Positions 37,988 to 49,947 of a stretch of DNA of 64,000 bases are shown here, piece by piece. The stretch is taken from the NCBI GenBank assembly GCA_033439265.1, contig JAVTVX010000010.1, positions 992,001-1,056,000 on the forward strand, written 5' to 3'. The translations under genes and the position numbers were made by a program. Within the stretch, counting starts at the first letter, position 1; every line of letters starts with the position of its first letter. The notes beneath the pieces are model-generated. The model saw nothing but the letters and a program-made list of their open reading frames with translations. It did no database searches and had not been told where the DNA came from. Source of the DNA: Dillenia suffruticosa (taxonomy: Eukaryota > Streptophyta > Magnoliopsida > Dilleniales > Dilleniaceae).

Positions 37988-40079
37988 TGGAGAGGGTTAA
38001 AAGAAATGAAATACAATCCAGAGAGGGGTGAATGTGTTGTATGATACTTTTTCAATAATTTGGATATTTTTTAGCTTTAGAGATTGGATGTAAGATGAAG
38101 GAGTTGAAGAGAGAAAGAGAACAAAGCATAAAAGGAAAATAAAGATTGAAGCAAAACACACAAGATTTTTATAGTTGTTCCACCAAATTTAATATACATT
38201 CACTCTCAGATTCCATCTAAATTTCCACTATTGTAACCTAAATAGTATAACAAACTTAATTTTAAGTGCAAGTTACACTTTTACTTTGTTTTTCCTCAAA
38301 ACAATAACCCAATCTATCACAGGTTGTTTCTTTCTCTAAAACCTTAGAGCAAGAAACCCATTCTGGTCTTGAACTTTTAGTACAGGAGATAAATAAATGT
38401 TACATGGAATAAGGCTATAACTCTCAGATGTAACAAAATTGAAGTTTACAAGATATTTGTAGAAAGAATGAAGACGAAATGAAAAACAGAGTATTCTTTT
38501 TCTTCAATGATCAGAGTATTCAATTCAAAAATTATGCATTTATTCATCCATCTTTTTCTCTACATCTTCCATAGATCTAATACTCTCTTTTATATGCTTA
38601 TTTGCTCCATTCATCCAAAGAGCTGTTGTGCTTGGTGAGCTTTTGAACTTTGGTTATTAATGAACAATAAATGTTTCAACCATTTGTTTGCTTTTGTACA
38701 GAAGTGAATATTAGAAGTAAGGTGTTAACTAATATTAATGTCCTATCAACTATCCAATTTGAATTTCAAAAATTTGTTACTATGAAGTCAACAATTTATT
38801 ATATTTAGTCAACTATTAATCTTAGTCGATTAATATTTAAAATTAGTCATATGAGTTTTTTTCAAATGTACCTCATAGTCTAAGTTAAAATATGGTTAGT
38901 CGACTATGTTATTATATTAGTCGATTGTTGTATCATTTAGTAGAAGATTTGAATATTTTAGTCGAGTTAATGTGTGTTATTATTCATTATATACATTTTG
39001 TGCAGACTAGATCCAAACATATGTCAACTAGTATCTTGATTTAGTCGACTGTCTCTAATTATTAGTCGACTATCGTATTTCTAAGGCTTTTAAGTCTAGA
39101 ATAAGTATTGACTAATTTAAAACATATGCCGACTACTTCTTTTCAATCTGATTATATATATATGATCCCTTGACTGGTGTTCTTGTTTAGTCAACTGGAT
39201 TATGTGAGTTTAGTTCATGAGTCAACTAAATTTTTTATCAGTTGACTAGGTGCATGTCACATGTGTCTTTACTGTCGACATCTCTTCTTACTTAGTCGAC
39301 TATATGTTTTTTTGTAATCGGATAATTTTGGCATTCTGCTGACTAAGTTTTGGTTAGTCGACTTATATTCTTCCTTAGTCGAATATGTTTTATTTGGTGT
39401 CTCCTGTTAGTTTGCTATCATAAAAGATTAGTCGGCATAGCTCTAGGTCTTCTTTATCTTAGTCGAAAGAAGTTTCATTCATGTTGACTAATATGTTTGG
39501 ACAATCGAAAGTTTCAATATATTAGTTGGGTGCAGACCGACTTTAATCATGTTAGTCAACTAATATGTTTTAAACCTTTGGCTCTTTGATTAGTCGACTC
39601 GACTATTTATAGTTCATAAGATGTTAGTTAACATGTTTTATATGTTAGTCAAGTTTTGTCGGTTTAAAAATTTTTCTAAGTTTGGAAAATTTTAGTCTAC
39701 AAGTTCATAGACTTCGTCGACTAACTTACAGCTATAATGGTCTTTGGTTGGCTGGCTTTAATATTTAGTCGACTATGCTGATGCAATCTTGGACTTTATT
39801 GGCTAAGATATAGGTTTAGTTGGCTAACGTATGATACGTGTCGACTATTCAAAGGAATGTGTCAACTAGTTTTTGGCATTTCATCCTATCCTATGTGTTG
39901 ATTAATCTGTGAGGTTAGTTGAAAACTTTTTACTTAGTGAAACTATTTTGTTGACAAAATCAAGATATCTGTTGACAACTTATATGAAGAAGCTACACCT
40001 GATTTCTAACCATGTTTTCTTAATTTTTGCTTTACTAATTTAATCTGTTTTGCTCATCATCAAACCACCTAAGTGCAGT
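37988..40079. mobile_element. 2.1-kb insertion inside the LINE, class unknown
   Basis: The LINE frame breaks after LGALMIHNRI..MERV near 37985 and resumes at EKLSDWKAKLL near 40085, so about 2.1 kb was inserted. The left end includes CCAGAGAGGGGTGAATGTG and the right end CTCATCATCAAACCACC. Similar ends recur in uncharacterised non-coding plant repeats I recall, but I cannot name the family. There is no coding sequence, no clear inverted repeat and no certain target duplication. The right half holds the GTCGAC motif cluster. Confidence 0.65.
38745..39960. repeat. Cluster of degenerate TTAGTCGACTA motifs
   Basis: At least ten exact GTCGAC hexamers lie at 38899, 39044, 39065, 39274, 39295, 39357, 39594, 39716, 39768 and 39840. 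Many one-mismatch versions (GTCAAC, GTTGAC, GTCGAT, GTCGAA) sit between them. The fuller motif is the palindrome TAGTCGACTA. The sequence between motifs is not repeated. About 0.3 GTCGAC would be expected by chance in 1.2 kb. Confidence 0.85.
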
Positions 40080-41824
40080 AGAAAAATTGAGTGATTGGAA
40101 AGCAAAACTCTTGACCACTGCAGGGGGAAGAATGCTTATTCAATCGGTCACCTCAGCCATTCCGGTTTACACTATGCAGGTTGCTTGGTTATCGAGAGAA
40201 GAATGCAATAATCTGGACAAGATAAACAGGAAATTTCTGTGGGGAAGCTCAGAGGACAGCAAGAAAGTTCATCTGGTTAAGTGGGACAATCTGCTGGCCT
40301 AAGAAAGAATGAAGGCTAGGGCTAAGGAAAATGAGGGAGAGTAATATAGCCATGTTAGCAAAGCATGGCTGGAAGCTTATGAAGGGAGATAAAGCTCCCT
40401 GGAGAGAAATTTTCAGGCACAAGTACTTGCTAGGGAAAAATTTGCTGGAGGTTAAGAAGAAAGCAGGTAGTTCAAGTTCGTGGAGGGGAATTTTGAGGAG
40501 TAGGGAATGTATACAGAAAGACCTTAGGTGGAAAGTAGGGAATGGTAAGGAGATTAATTTTTGGAGTGATAGGTGGGTGGGAGATGCTTGCTTAACTGAC
40601 TGGGATAACAACTCTCTTCATTTGGCTGATCCCAACTTGAAAGTGAGCCACTTCCTAGATGATAACGGCATGTGGAAAGTTGATGAGCTTAGACGTGTGC
40701 TGCCTAACGAAAAAGTGGAAGAGATTAAGGGAACTATGGTTCCCAGCAGTAGAGAGATTTCAGACTCTATATTCTGGAAAGGAAATAGCAATGGGTCCTT
40801 TTCTGTGGCCTCAGCTTAGAGGCTATTGATTGAGGAAGATCAGACGTTTCAGGGCAGAGACGAAAATAATGCTTGGGAACAGGCCCACTGTCTGAAAAAA
40901 AAAATGTTCCTGTGGCTAGATACATCGAAAAAGCTTATGACAAATGCAGAGAGAATGAGAAGAAATTTTTGTGAAGAAGCCAAATGCTTTCTGTGTAATT
41001 CTGCAGAGGAAACTATAATGCATGTGTTAAGAGATTGCTCCAGAGTGAAGTAGTCCTGGCTAGTGATTTGTCCTAAGCTGGTGGAAGAAGAAGATTTGTG
41101 GAGGTTATCTCTGCCTAATTGGTAAGATGCGGGGATTAGTAGGTTGGATAAGCATGAAGGAATGAATGAAGATGAATTTCCCTTTCATAATCATGGCGTG
41201 GAACATTTGGAAGTCCTGGTGCAGAGAAACTTCCTTGAAGATCCAGGTGCCTCCGGAAGAGATAGCAAGAACTGCACACAAAATGACAAGAGAAAATGAA
41301 TCTGCGTGGAGAGAGAACATCATGACGAAGGTCTGGGTAGAGAGGAAGGTTAAGTGGAATTATCCCCAAGCTGGCAGACTAAAGCTTAACACGGATGGAG
41401 CTGTGTGCCAATGCACAGGTAAGGCTGGCGCAGGAGTGATATTCAGGAATTGCACAGGGGATTGGGTGGTGGGGTTTGTGTCTAATATTGGGAAAGGAAG
41501 GGTTATTACAGCAGAGATGTGGGCCTTCGAGAGGGGCTTCAGTTGGCCAGGAGAATGGGGTTCAACAATTAGGAAGCTAATGTCTGCGCTGATCATTTGG
41601 CGGCACTGGGTCTTGGTGGGACAGAGAGGATGTTGGAGCTGCGAGAGCCCCCAACGTCTATATTTAAGCTGCCCATGGAAGACAAGGAAGGAGTGGAGAG
41701 AGTCAGAGGAAAGTTGCTGTCCCCGGACAGCCGAGTTAGTTTGTTTGTGCTTATCTATTTTTTTTTTTTTTTTTCTTTTGGTGTTTCTCTCCTAAATACC
41801 CCAAAAAAAGGATTATAGTGCTTT

Positions 41825-42215
41825 TGAGGACTTGAGGGGCTTGATCGAATACCATATTTCTGCACACAAGATGCTTGAGAAACAAAGACAGGGAACCAAA
41901 GGGAACAGAGTCTAGCTGGAGGGTGCTATTGGCTGTATGTTTGACCCAAGATCCGGACTCAGGAGAGAAGTCAGTAGGAAGGGGGAACAGGTCCCGCTGT
42001 TCCAAGGAAATCCAGACATTCATGTAAAAAGTGTAATCTTTAAAAAGGTGAATAGGAGTTTCATTCTCAGATTCACAGAAATGGAAAATATTATTAATTT
42101 TGAGGCCAAACTTAGCAAGAAGAGATTGTGATCTCTCTCTCTCTCTCATTTGGTTGTTGCCCACCAGTTTTTGCCATATCAACCAAAAATCATGATTTTT
42201 CTCTATATAAAACAT
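41825..42215 (-). mobile_element. Second LINE fragment, opposite orientation
   Basis: The minus-strand ORF contains WLIWQKLVGNNQ and LAKFGLKINNIFHFCESENE followed by IHLFKDYTFYMNVW. This matches the zinc-binding domain after reverse transcriptase in plant L1 elements (usual pattern R-L-x-K-W-G..C-x2-C..E-x2-x-HLFF-x-C). It abuts the 3' end of the plus-strand LINE tail to tail. Only this domain is present. Confidence 0.7.
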
Positions 42216-43479
42216 AATATATACATGTGAATGTATGCATGAGCATATATAGATGCATTAATAATAATTTGTCCCTAGTGTTGTAAGCCTGGCATTGGCA
42301 ATATGGGATTGAGAAAAAGTTGTGTTAATAGCACTTCCAATATACATGCAATTTAATCCAGAACTTGTCTGCAAGGCCGCTTGACATGCGCGGAGGGCCG
42401 AGTCGAGAAATGAGTTATTGAGGGGCTATACCGCATATGTCGTAACTGCTGTTATTATTATTATTTTTTTTTTATCAAAAAATAGAGAAAAATAATTTTA
42501 TATCTACCTCTTCATAACATTATTAAAAAAATTTCTCTTGTTATAAAATATTAATTTAAATTATAGTTATTATATATTGGATGAGTATACGAAAGACCTG
42601 CGGATATAATGACAGGTTATTAAATTTCTTAAACTAAAATCTTGGATTTAAATATTAAAAATTAAAAAAAAAAGATATCGAAACAAACCGTTCCTAAGTT
42701 AGACCTCACAACTATTCTAATCGGATCAGTTGAGTTTCTAGATATCAGTGATCAAATACAAATAAAAAAAATATTGGATGAATATTAGTTTAATCAAAAC
42801 TAAATTTCAATAGTTGACAAAACGAAAAGAATTTGCCAATGAGTGGTCAGACGCTTGAATACGTATCTAGAAACAAACACAAAAAATGACCATATAGTTC
42901 ATCTTTTTAGTATATTCTTTATGTGTAAAACAAAAGTTGAGAAAAACGAGGTTATCAAAAATTCCCTCAATATCTCCTTTGAGCAATTAAACACTGAATT
43001 TCTCTGAGGAACAATATCTATTGATGTACTCCATTTTATGTATATTCAAAATCTTTTTTTGTGTACAGAAACCAAATTTTGTATTCCGACTGTCCAATAT
43101 ATACTTAAATGCATATTGTTAATAATTTTTATTGATCAATTAAAGTCGATAAATTGATAATTTATTTTCTTCTAGTAATTGCAAAAAAAAAAAAAGAATA
43201 TTATTTGATCAATCAAGGTCTGATGTTAACTTCAAATTATTTGGTTAGCAATACAATATGAAGAGCGGCTGAATCAGGGGATAGGACACTTGGATTTCAT
43301 TCCAGCAACAAACATACAACACATGGAACCAAATTGCCGCCCATAACATATGACATTGGCAACCACATCATTTCAAGTCAAGTACACTCATTGGCTTCGC
43401 TCCCTCATGACCTAATCAAACACCACTTTTGTTTAAAAGATTTCAAGATCAAGTCCACGGAGAGGGCGGGGGGGGGGGG

Positions 43480-43511
<32 letters not shown>

Positions 43512-44044
43512 TTTTTTTCGTGAGAAAGAAATAGTACTATTTTGATTTTTATAGTAAATATTTAGAATCGATCACAACATCACACTTACTATGCAAGTAA
43601 AAGAACTATAGGAACCGGCAAATTTTGAGAATAATATAGCTCATGCAATAAGTTTTGGCTATAGAAAATTCTAGCATTTAAATTCTTCTACAAAATTTAG
43701 CATTTTCCCATTTGTCGTCTCTCATCTCTCTCTCTCTCTCTCTTTCTCTCTCCAGTTCATAGGACTTGTTTATTACATTCATCTTGTTCTCTGTTTTTTT
43801 ATATAATTTGCAGTCCTTGAATTAATCCCCTCCAAATGGCCTTTACTCGCACAGCATCTCAATTATTCTCTTCCCTTCTAAATATCCTTCTATTTTTCTT
43901 GTTCAAGAACAACATCTAACTCGTCAAAATTCTACCACATACCCACCAAAATTCCTTTCAAGTCCACTCAATTCAATCAGTCCAAATTTCTGGGTCTTCC
44001 TCAAAATCCATGCAAGTTTGAATATAGGTTTGGATTCAACAAGA
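42216..44044. other. Spacer and upstream region of the LIN-like gene
   Basis: Intergenic AT-rich DNA with a candidate SINE near 42585-42770, a G run plus GA microsatellite at about 43469-43505 and a CT tract at about 43727-43752. A TATA-like TTTTTTATATAATTTGC lies near 43795-43811, about 230 bp before the start codon. The last several hundred bases are the likely promoter and 5' UTR. Confidence 0.5.
42585..42770. mobile_element. Candidate SINE fragment
   Basis: Contains a box-B-like AAATCTTGGATTTAAAT, an internal A-rich stretch and a 3' block GATCAGTTGAGTTTCTAGATATC followed by an A-rich tail. This resembles the blocks at 30.45 kb and 49.17 kb. Similarity was judged by eye only. Confidence 0.3.
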
Positions 44045-47000
44045 ATGGCAACTTCTTTGGAGGAACTTCTAGCAGAGGAAGGATTCAAAGCAAAGAAGCC
44101 ATCAAAGATAATTTCAAGAAATTCAATTGGATCACACTCTGTAAGTATGCCTCTATACCGATCGAAAAATGAGTCTGATACATCAGACACTAGAATCAAA
44201 ACACATAGAACAAGATCAGACATGTCAAGATATAGCAGAAAAAACAATGAATTGCCACCACTTGATAGGAACAGAGGAAGTAGTAGAAGAGCCAGGGACA
44301 ATCTTGTTAGTAGAGAAGTACTTGAGAGAAGAAATTCAGGTTACAAAGTGAAAGAAAGCAAGAAATTGAGTCGCCAATCATCGGTGGATATTCCGGAGAA
44401 TGAAATAGTTGAGGTTGGTGAGGATGAAAATGAGAATGTTAAGGATATTTATGCAAACGAAGTGCATCACTCTTCAAACAGAGGAAAACAGAGATATCTT
44501 ACTAGTAATTCGAATGATCATAAGAAAGGCGTCAAGAAAATTGAGAATTATGATATAAAATCTGTAGCTAGTTCACGGAGTAGCAATAATGCTGAAGATA
44601 GTGAAAGAAATAGGCGACCGGGCAATGAGACGTTTAGCTCTGAGCCTGCTTTGGATGAAGTTGCAGTTCAAGCTATGATCTCGATTCTAACTAGCTACAT
44701 TGCGCGCTTTCTCAAGGGGGAAGAGTTTAGAACTTCACTTCGCCATAGCTGTTTCTCTTTGTTAAATGTTGCTGAAATGGAAAACGAACGTGAATGTGAC
44801 AACAAGATCATGGCTAATCTCGAACAAGCCATTGACATGGTGGACGGTTTTGCGGAGGAAACAAGAAATGTGAGAGAACTAAAGAAGGCTTCGTTGCTGC
44901 TCAGTGTTATTTCGGGGTTGAATTCGAATGAATTGAAAGATGGGTTCACTGCAGGAATTCCGAATTCCACACTTTCAGCTTGTGCTCATTTATACCTCAG
45001 TGTGATCTATAAGGTGCAAAAGAAAGAAAGAGTATCAGCTAAGCACCTTCTTCAAGTCTTCTGCGAGTCACCTTATTTAGCACGCACGGCCTTTTTGCCA
45101 GACTTGTGGGAAAATTTGTTCCAACCCCATTTGTCACATTTGAAGACTTGGTACAATCAAGAAGAGGAATCACTAACCGATTCACCTAGTAGTTTGAGGA
45201 AACTGAAGCTTCTTGAGAAGGTATATAATCAAATTCTTGATTCGGGTACTTATCAGTTTGCAGTTTACTACAAGGATTGGCTCACACAAGGCGTTGAGAC
45301 TCCTCCGGTGCCTTCAATTCTCATTCCCTGTATATCTGTTAAGACGGCGGAGCTTGAAAATTCACATGGTAATTCTGTGGAGTCGGCTGTTCCCAGTAGC
45401 AGTACTTTTTCACCTAAGCTGATGGTGAGCAAAAGGCTATATGATTCTGTTTTCAGTTGTGGAAGTAAACGTGATACGGATGAAGTGGAGGATGAGGAGT
45501 TGGAGACATCGAATGATGTTTTCAGAAGTTTTGATGGGTTTGTGACAGGTGAAACTCAAGACATGAATTTTCCCTCTGAAAGAGTTAAGCATATGGATCA
45601 AGATATTGAAGCTGATCAAACAAAGGATGCCCCGGAAAGCATACCTCAACCGGTAGATACATTTTACTTGTTTTGCATGCTTTTATAGGTTTTCTTATAT
45701 ATTTTGCATTGGGATGTCAGGGAACAAGGGCCATAATAATTACTAAGTTACCAAGTGAGTACTACATTGGGCTAGATTACTACAATATATGGAAAAATGA
45801 AAAGGAAAAAAAATAGTTATTCTAATTCTTCAAATACTCAAACTGTACTTGTACAGGAAATATCTTCAACCAAAGCTGGAGAAGATCAGACACTTCAGGG
45901 AGTTAGGGGTGCAGTGGAAAGAGAAGTCTCTGATGAACTTAACAACTTTTATTTCTGTAGAAGCACAGCCACAATAAATGAAACTCAAAATACAGAAGAA
46001 AATGAGCTTACTCTTAAGAGGATGGCAAAATCTATATTTGAAATGCAACCTCTCCCATTAGCACACATGTCGCATTCCCATGAAACTTCTGGTTCTCATT
46101 CTTTAGCTAATGTACTTTTTTTCCTAGTTATATTTAATCTTGCATTTACAGCTTAATCTTTTATTACTTTCTCTTGAGGTCTTCAACAGTTGTTTTTCAA
46201 AATGCAGGAAATGGAATTTGGCCACCCCAATGAAGGTGAGTCTGTACCTAAACCATAGTAGTCAAAAACACTCAGATCCCAACTTTGACAAACTTGCTTT
46301 TGTTCTGATCTTCATGTGCAGATTCTTATGAGATCTCGTATTTCTCAAGCACTCCGGAAGAATTCATATGCCCTCTGAACAGGCACCTGTTCGAAGATCC
46401 AGTCACACTTGAGACAGGTCAAACCTTCGAGAGAGAAGCTATCAAGGAATGGTTCGATCAAGGAAACAGAACATGCCCAGTAACAGGAAAAATCTTAGAA
46501 TGTCAAACAGTGCCATTAACAAACTTGGTGCTAAAGCGTGTGATTGATAGATGGAAGTCAGAGCATTGCAGACTTCTTTTATCTTTTGCATCTGGGATGG
46601 TCGGAAATTCTGAGGAACAATGTTCTAGACCAAAGGATGAGAAATCTCTGATTGTTCTAGAGAAGCTTATGACTTCTTTTACCAAAGAGGAAAGCATTGC
46701 TAATGCCAAGCACTTTATTTCAATCGGTGGATTACAGTTCCTAGTGCAGAGATTTGGAGTTGGGAATTTGGAAGAGAAAGCAAGGGTTGCAGCTCTCTTG
46801 TGTTGTTGCATTGAAGCAGATGGCACCAGCAGACACTTCATAGCTCAAAGCATTGATAAGTTGTCTATTCTTGAGCTACTTCATAGCAAACATGTCAAAT
46901 CTAGAGTAAATGTCGTGTTGCTGCTGATTGAACTAATTTGCCTATACAGGTACTTCATGCATATCCTCTACTTCTTGTTAAATGTCATATTCATTACAAA

Positions 47001-48697
47001 AAATGTAATTTTCTTTTTCTGATGCAGACGAAAAGACGTGACATTGTTTTTGAGTGGATTGAAGACCGAAGGAATAGTGAACACAATGCATGTTTTGCTT
47101 GTGTATCTTCAGACCTCACCGCCTGAACAACGACCTCTTGTTGCTGTCCTCCTTCTACATTTGGATATTTTGGTATGCTCCTTACAGACTAAAATTTTCT
47201 TTTGACACTTGTTCGTCTCTTAAAGATTTTTACATCTTTGAAATTAGAAAATTCTCAGATTTATTTCTTGTGGAGTTGGCCAATGTGAGATTTGGCTGAC
47301 CTCTACAGATGTTTGACCTTGATAGAGGGTCTCCGCTGAATGAGCTTGATACCATGTTAGAGAACTTTGTCCAAACTTAAAAAGCCAGATGTTACAAGTA
47401 GAGTTGGCCAATGTAGGACTTAACATTGTAGTTACAATTACAAAGACCGGTGCTCTTGGGGGCTAGGGTAAATAATGAATGAGCTAATATTCATCTCTTT
47501 TGCAGCTTGAGAATCTTAAGTACAGCATCTATAGAGAGGAAGCTGTTGATGCTATTTCAGTGGCTCTTGAGGAAAGCTTAACAGATACAAGTGTCAAAGA
47601 CACATGTTGCAGAGCTCTTCTTATCTTGGGTGGATTTTTTTCGTACTCTGGAGAAGTTTCAACGGACAGATGGATGTTAAAGCAAGCCGGTTTTCATAAA
47701 GGTTGTGAAGTGAATGCTCTTGAAATTTATGAAGATGGATTAAGAGCTGACGATCTCTCTCATCAGGTATCCTAGTTTTCCCTCCAACTGCACTTCCCCT
47801 TCACGGTCCCACATTTTGGCCATTAACCCTTCTGATGTCAAATGCAGGGTGAAGAAAAACGAGCCAAAGAGGAGTGGCTCAAGAACTTGTCAGCTGCTCT
47901 GATTGGTGAAGGAAAGAAGTCATTCTTGGAGAGTACTTCGAGGTGCTTAGGCTCTAAAGACTTGGACTTCGTAGGGGTGTGCCTAACTACAGTGGCCTGG
48001 TTGAGCACCGGACTTGCTTCACTACCCGATGCAGACCTCCAGCTCTCCGCGTTCTCATCTCTCATTTCTAGATTGAAAGGAAGTCTCGAACATGGCAATC
48101 GGGTTGAGCACCAAGTTCTTGCTTGCATGTCTCTCCTCAACTTCAGCAAAATCCCAGGTTAAGATTTAGTACTACTCTCGAAGTTATAATTTAAGTGTCT
48201 CGTAATTGCATAAAAATCAAGAAAAACATTGAACGGAATGGAGGAAATAATTGATAAAGGGCTGAATTGACCGAGTCCGTCCTGATGATTCTGCGTGGTG
48301 TTGTTTCATTGTGACATTTAAACAAATATCAAATTTAAAATTTAATAAAGAAAAAAAAATTATATTAAGAAAGTTTTCCCCTAAATTAGTGTGATAACAT
48401 TCAAACCGGATTAATCAAAATATAATTCTAAATACCAATTAATCTAGCACAAAAAAAATATATATATATATACATAAATCCTTTGCGTGTGTCCGTATTG
48501 ATGCTGTGCCTTTATAGGTGCTTCATATCTTTGAAGTTGTTCATGCCTTTGATTAACTAAATCATATGTTGTTGTCTGTTACAGAATGCAGGGTTTTATT
48601 GATGACAATTGCAAAAGATATTGTTGTTCCTCTCCGACAACTTTCTGCAGTAACCTGGACAGCCAAACGACTTTATGAAATTATTTCTGTAATCTAA
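44045..48697 (+). CDS. Putative U-box/ARM-repeat E3 ubiquitin ligase, LIN/CERBERUS type
   Basis: LIN/CERBERUS proteins are U-box E3 ligases, best known from legume nodulation; homologues occur in non-legumes. I splice eight exons: 44045-45652, 45857-46111, 46208-46235, 46322-46949, 47028-47172, 47506-47766, 47848-48157 and 48585-48697. All have GT-AG borders and join in frame (3348 nt, 1115 residues). The N-terminal part MATSLEELLAEEGF is followed by a basic, Ser-rich low-complexity region. A LIN-type helical domain lies at about 205-435 (AVQAMISILTSYIARFLKGE). The U-box at about 640-712 has EEFICPLNRHLFEDPVTLE and CPVTG. ARM-like repeats follow to the end (GGLQFLVQRFG, YSIYREEAVDAISVAL, MSLLNF). 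It ends without the WD40 repeats of legume LIN. No disablement was seen. The exon 2 donor (46111) is the least certain border. Confidence 0.87.
47271..47425. repeat. Direct repeats in intron 5 of the LIN-like gene
   Basis: Two similar blocks, GTGGAGTTGGCCAATGTGAG (47271) and GTAGAGTTGGCCAATGTAGG (47399), lie about 128 bp apart. GAGCTTGATACCATGTTAGA lies between them. This suggests a small transposable-element remnant in the intron; class uncertain. Confidence 0.5.
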
Positions 48698-48874
48698 TTG
48701 TTCCTACTTATAATTCTGATGATTATGAAAAATTTTGCAGACATTGGCATTTTCTTCTATGCTAAATAACAGCGACATTTTGTATGGCACATTCCAATTT
48801 CTTATATTTATTTGGGAACATAAATTGATTTATGTTATTTAGAGCGATGTAATAAAATAAACTATAGCCATTGC

Positions 48875-48912
<38 letters not shown>

Positions 48913-49947
48913 GATAAAATTTTAATATCTTCGTATGCTTATCTTTATCGGCCGATGTAAATGTTAATCACTTTTATAATAAGTAGTGGTATATGATTTT
49001 TATTATCACAACAATTTATAACTAAATAGTTTTGATTTTTTTTTGCCTTTTTAGTAACTTGCTAGATTGATTTTTATCAAAATTTTTTGGATTGAGTAAC
49101 TGAACACTCTATCCCCTTAACTTGAGACCTCGAGTTAGGAGAACCAACCCCTAAAATAGACAAATCGGATTAGTCAGATAAAACTCGGATATCAGTAGTA
49201 AAAATAAAAAAAAAAAATTGATTTTTTTTAATAAATTATCAATATCTAATAATCATATTAAATGCGACTAAATTAAATTCAATGTGAATTGGGTTTTAAG
49301 GAATAAAATTCTCTCGACATTTAACCATTGATCCAACGGAGCATTGATGTTGGACCGGTAACATTAGAATATAAAAAATAAAAAATATTTTACTTAGTTC
49401 TAAAAATTCAATCGGGAGATTTTGCTTAAAATTTTATCAAAACAAAACGTTATAAAATTTAATTATAAGAAATTTTAAGTTAAAATATAAGACTTAAAAT
49501 ATATGGCTTACTTAAAATTGACAATAAAATAATATTAACCAAGGTAAAGATAAAATATTAAAAAATTAGATATATTAGGATAAAGTGTTAGATTTCTTAA
49601 TCAAGTTTCAAGTTTTGAAATTTGGAAATAGAAAAGACTATGTTGGAAGAGTCGCCCTCTAATAGAATTCTTGTAAATATTCAAATCAAATTAATCGATA
49701 TATAATTTTTTAATAGCGTAAAAAAAATTGGGCCTATCTGTATCAAAAAAAATAAGGAAAAGAAAAAAATAAGATTGGGCCTATAGTTACCAATTGGACT
49801 TTTAAAAGTCTGAATCAATTTTGGGCCATATTTAGGCCCGTGCGGTTCCAGAGATGCCCACACAGGGTTTCGTCTTCAAAATTTCCGGTGCCCCTCAACG
49901 GCAGCTCTCTCTCTCTCTCTCTCTCGGTTTTCGAGAGCTCCATTATC
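48698..49947. other. Spacer between the LIN-like and NOC2-like genes
   Basis: The 3' UTR of the LIN-like gene, a TA dinucleotide run near 48878-48908, AT-rich DNA, a SINE-like piece near 49075-49215 and then the NOC2-like promoter. A CT tract (49907-49924) lies just upstream of the NOC2-like start codon, probably in its 5' UTR. Confidence 0.5.
49075..49215. mobile_element. Candidate SINE fragment
   Basis: Contains CTTGAGACCTCGAGTTAGG (box-B-like) and a 3' block CGGATTAGTCAGATAAAACTC followed by CGGATATCAGTAG and an A-rich tail. The 3' block resembles those near 30.45 kb and 42.72 kb. Confidence 0.35.

Larger units (their letters stand above)
36270..41815 (+). mobile_element. Degenerate L1-type LINE, interrupted by an insertion
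   Basis: Blocks occur in the order of a plant L1 second ORF. The endonuclease end and linker: LPRMHGDHYPIML near 36310-36360, and VEELKVWNKFVFGNIF at 36423-36629. The reverse transcriptase: EEVRAGAFSMKGLKSPGPYGM (in two pieces, 36963-37214), then LRPHLQEIIGPHQISFIPRRDT (37259-37543), then FADDLILIAEA near 37735-37765. After the insertion: LSDWKAKLLTTAGGRMLIQSV (40087-40302), the reverse-transcriptase zinc-binding part CFLCNSAEETIMHVLRDC (40826-41053), and an RNase H-like domain KLNTDGAVCQCTGKAGAGVIF (41166-41795). Many stops and frameshifts mean the element is dead. The catalytic FADD motif is still present. Confidence 0.88.
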
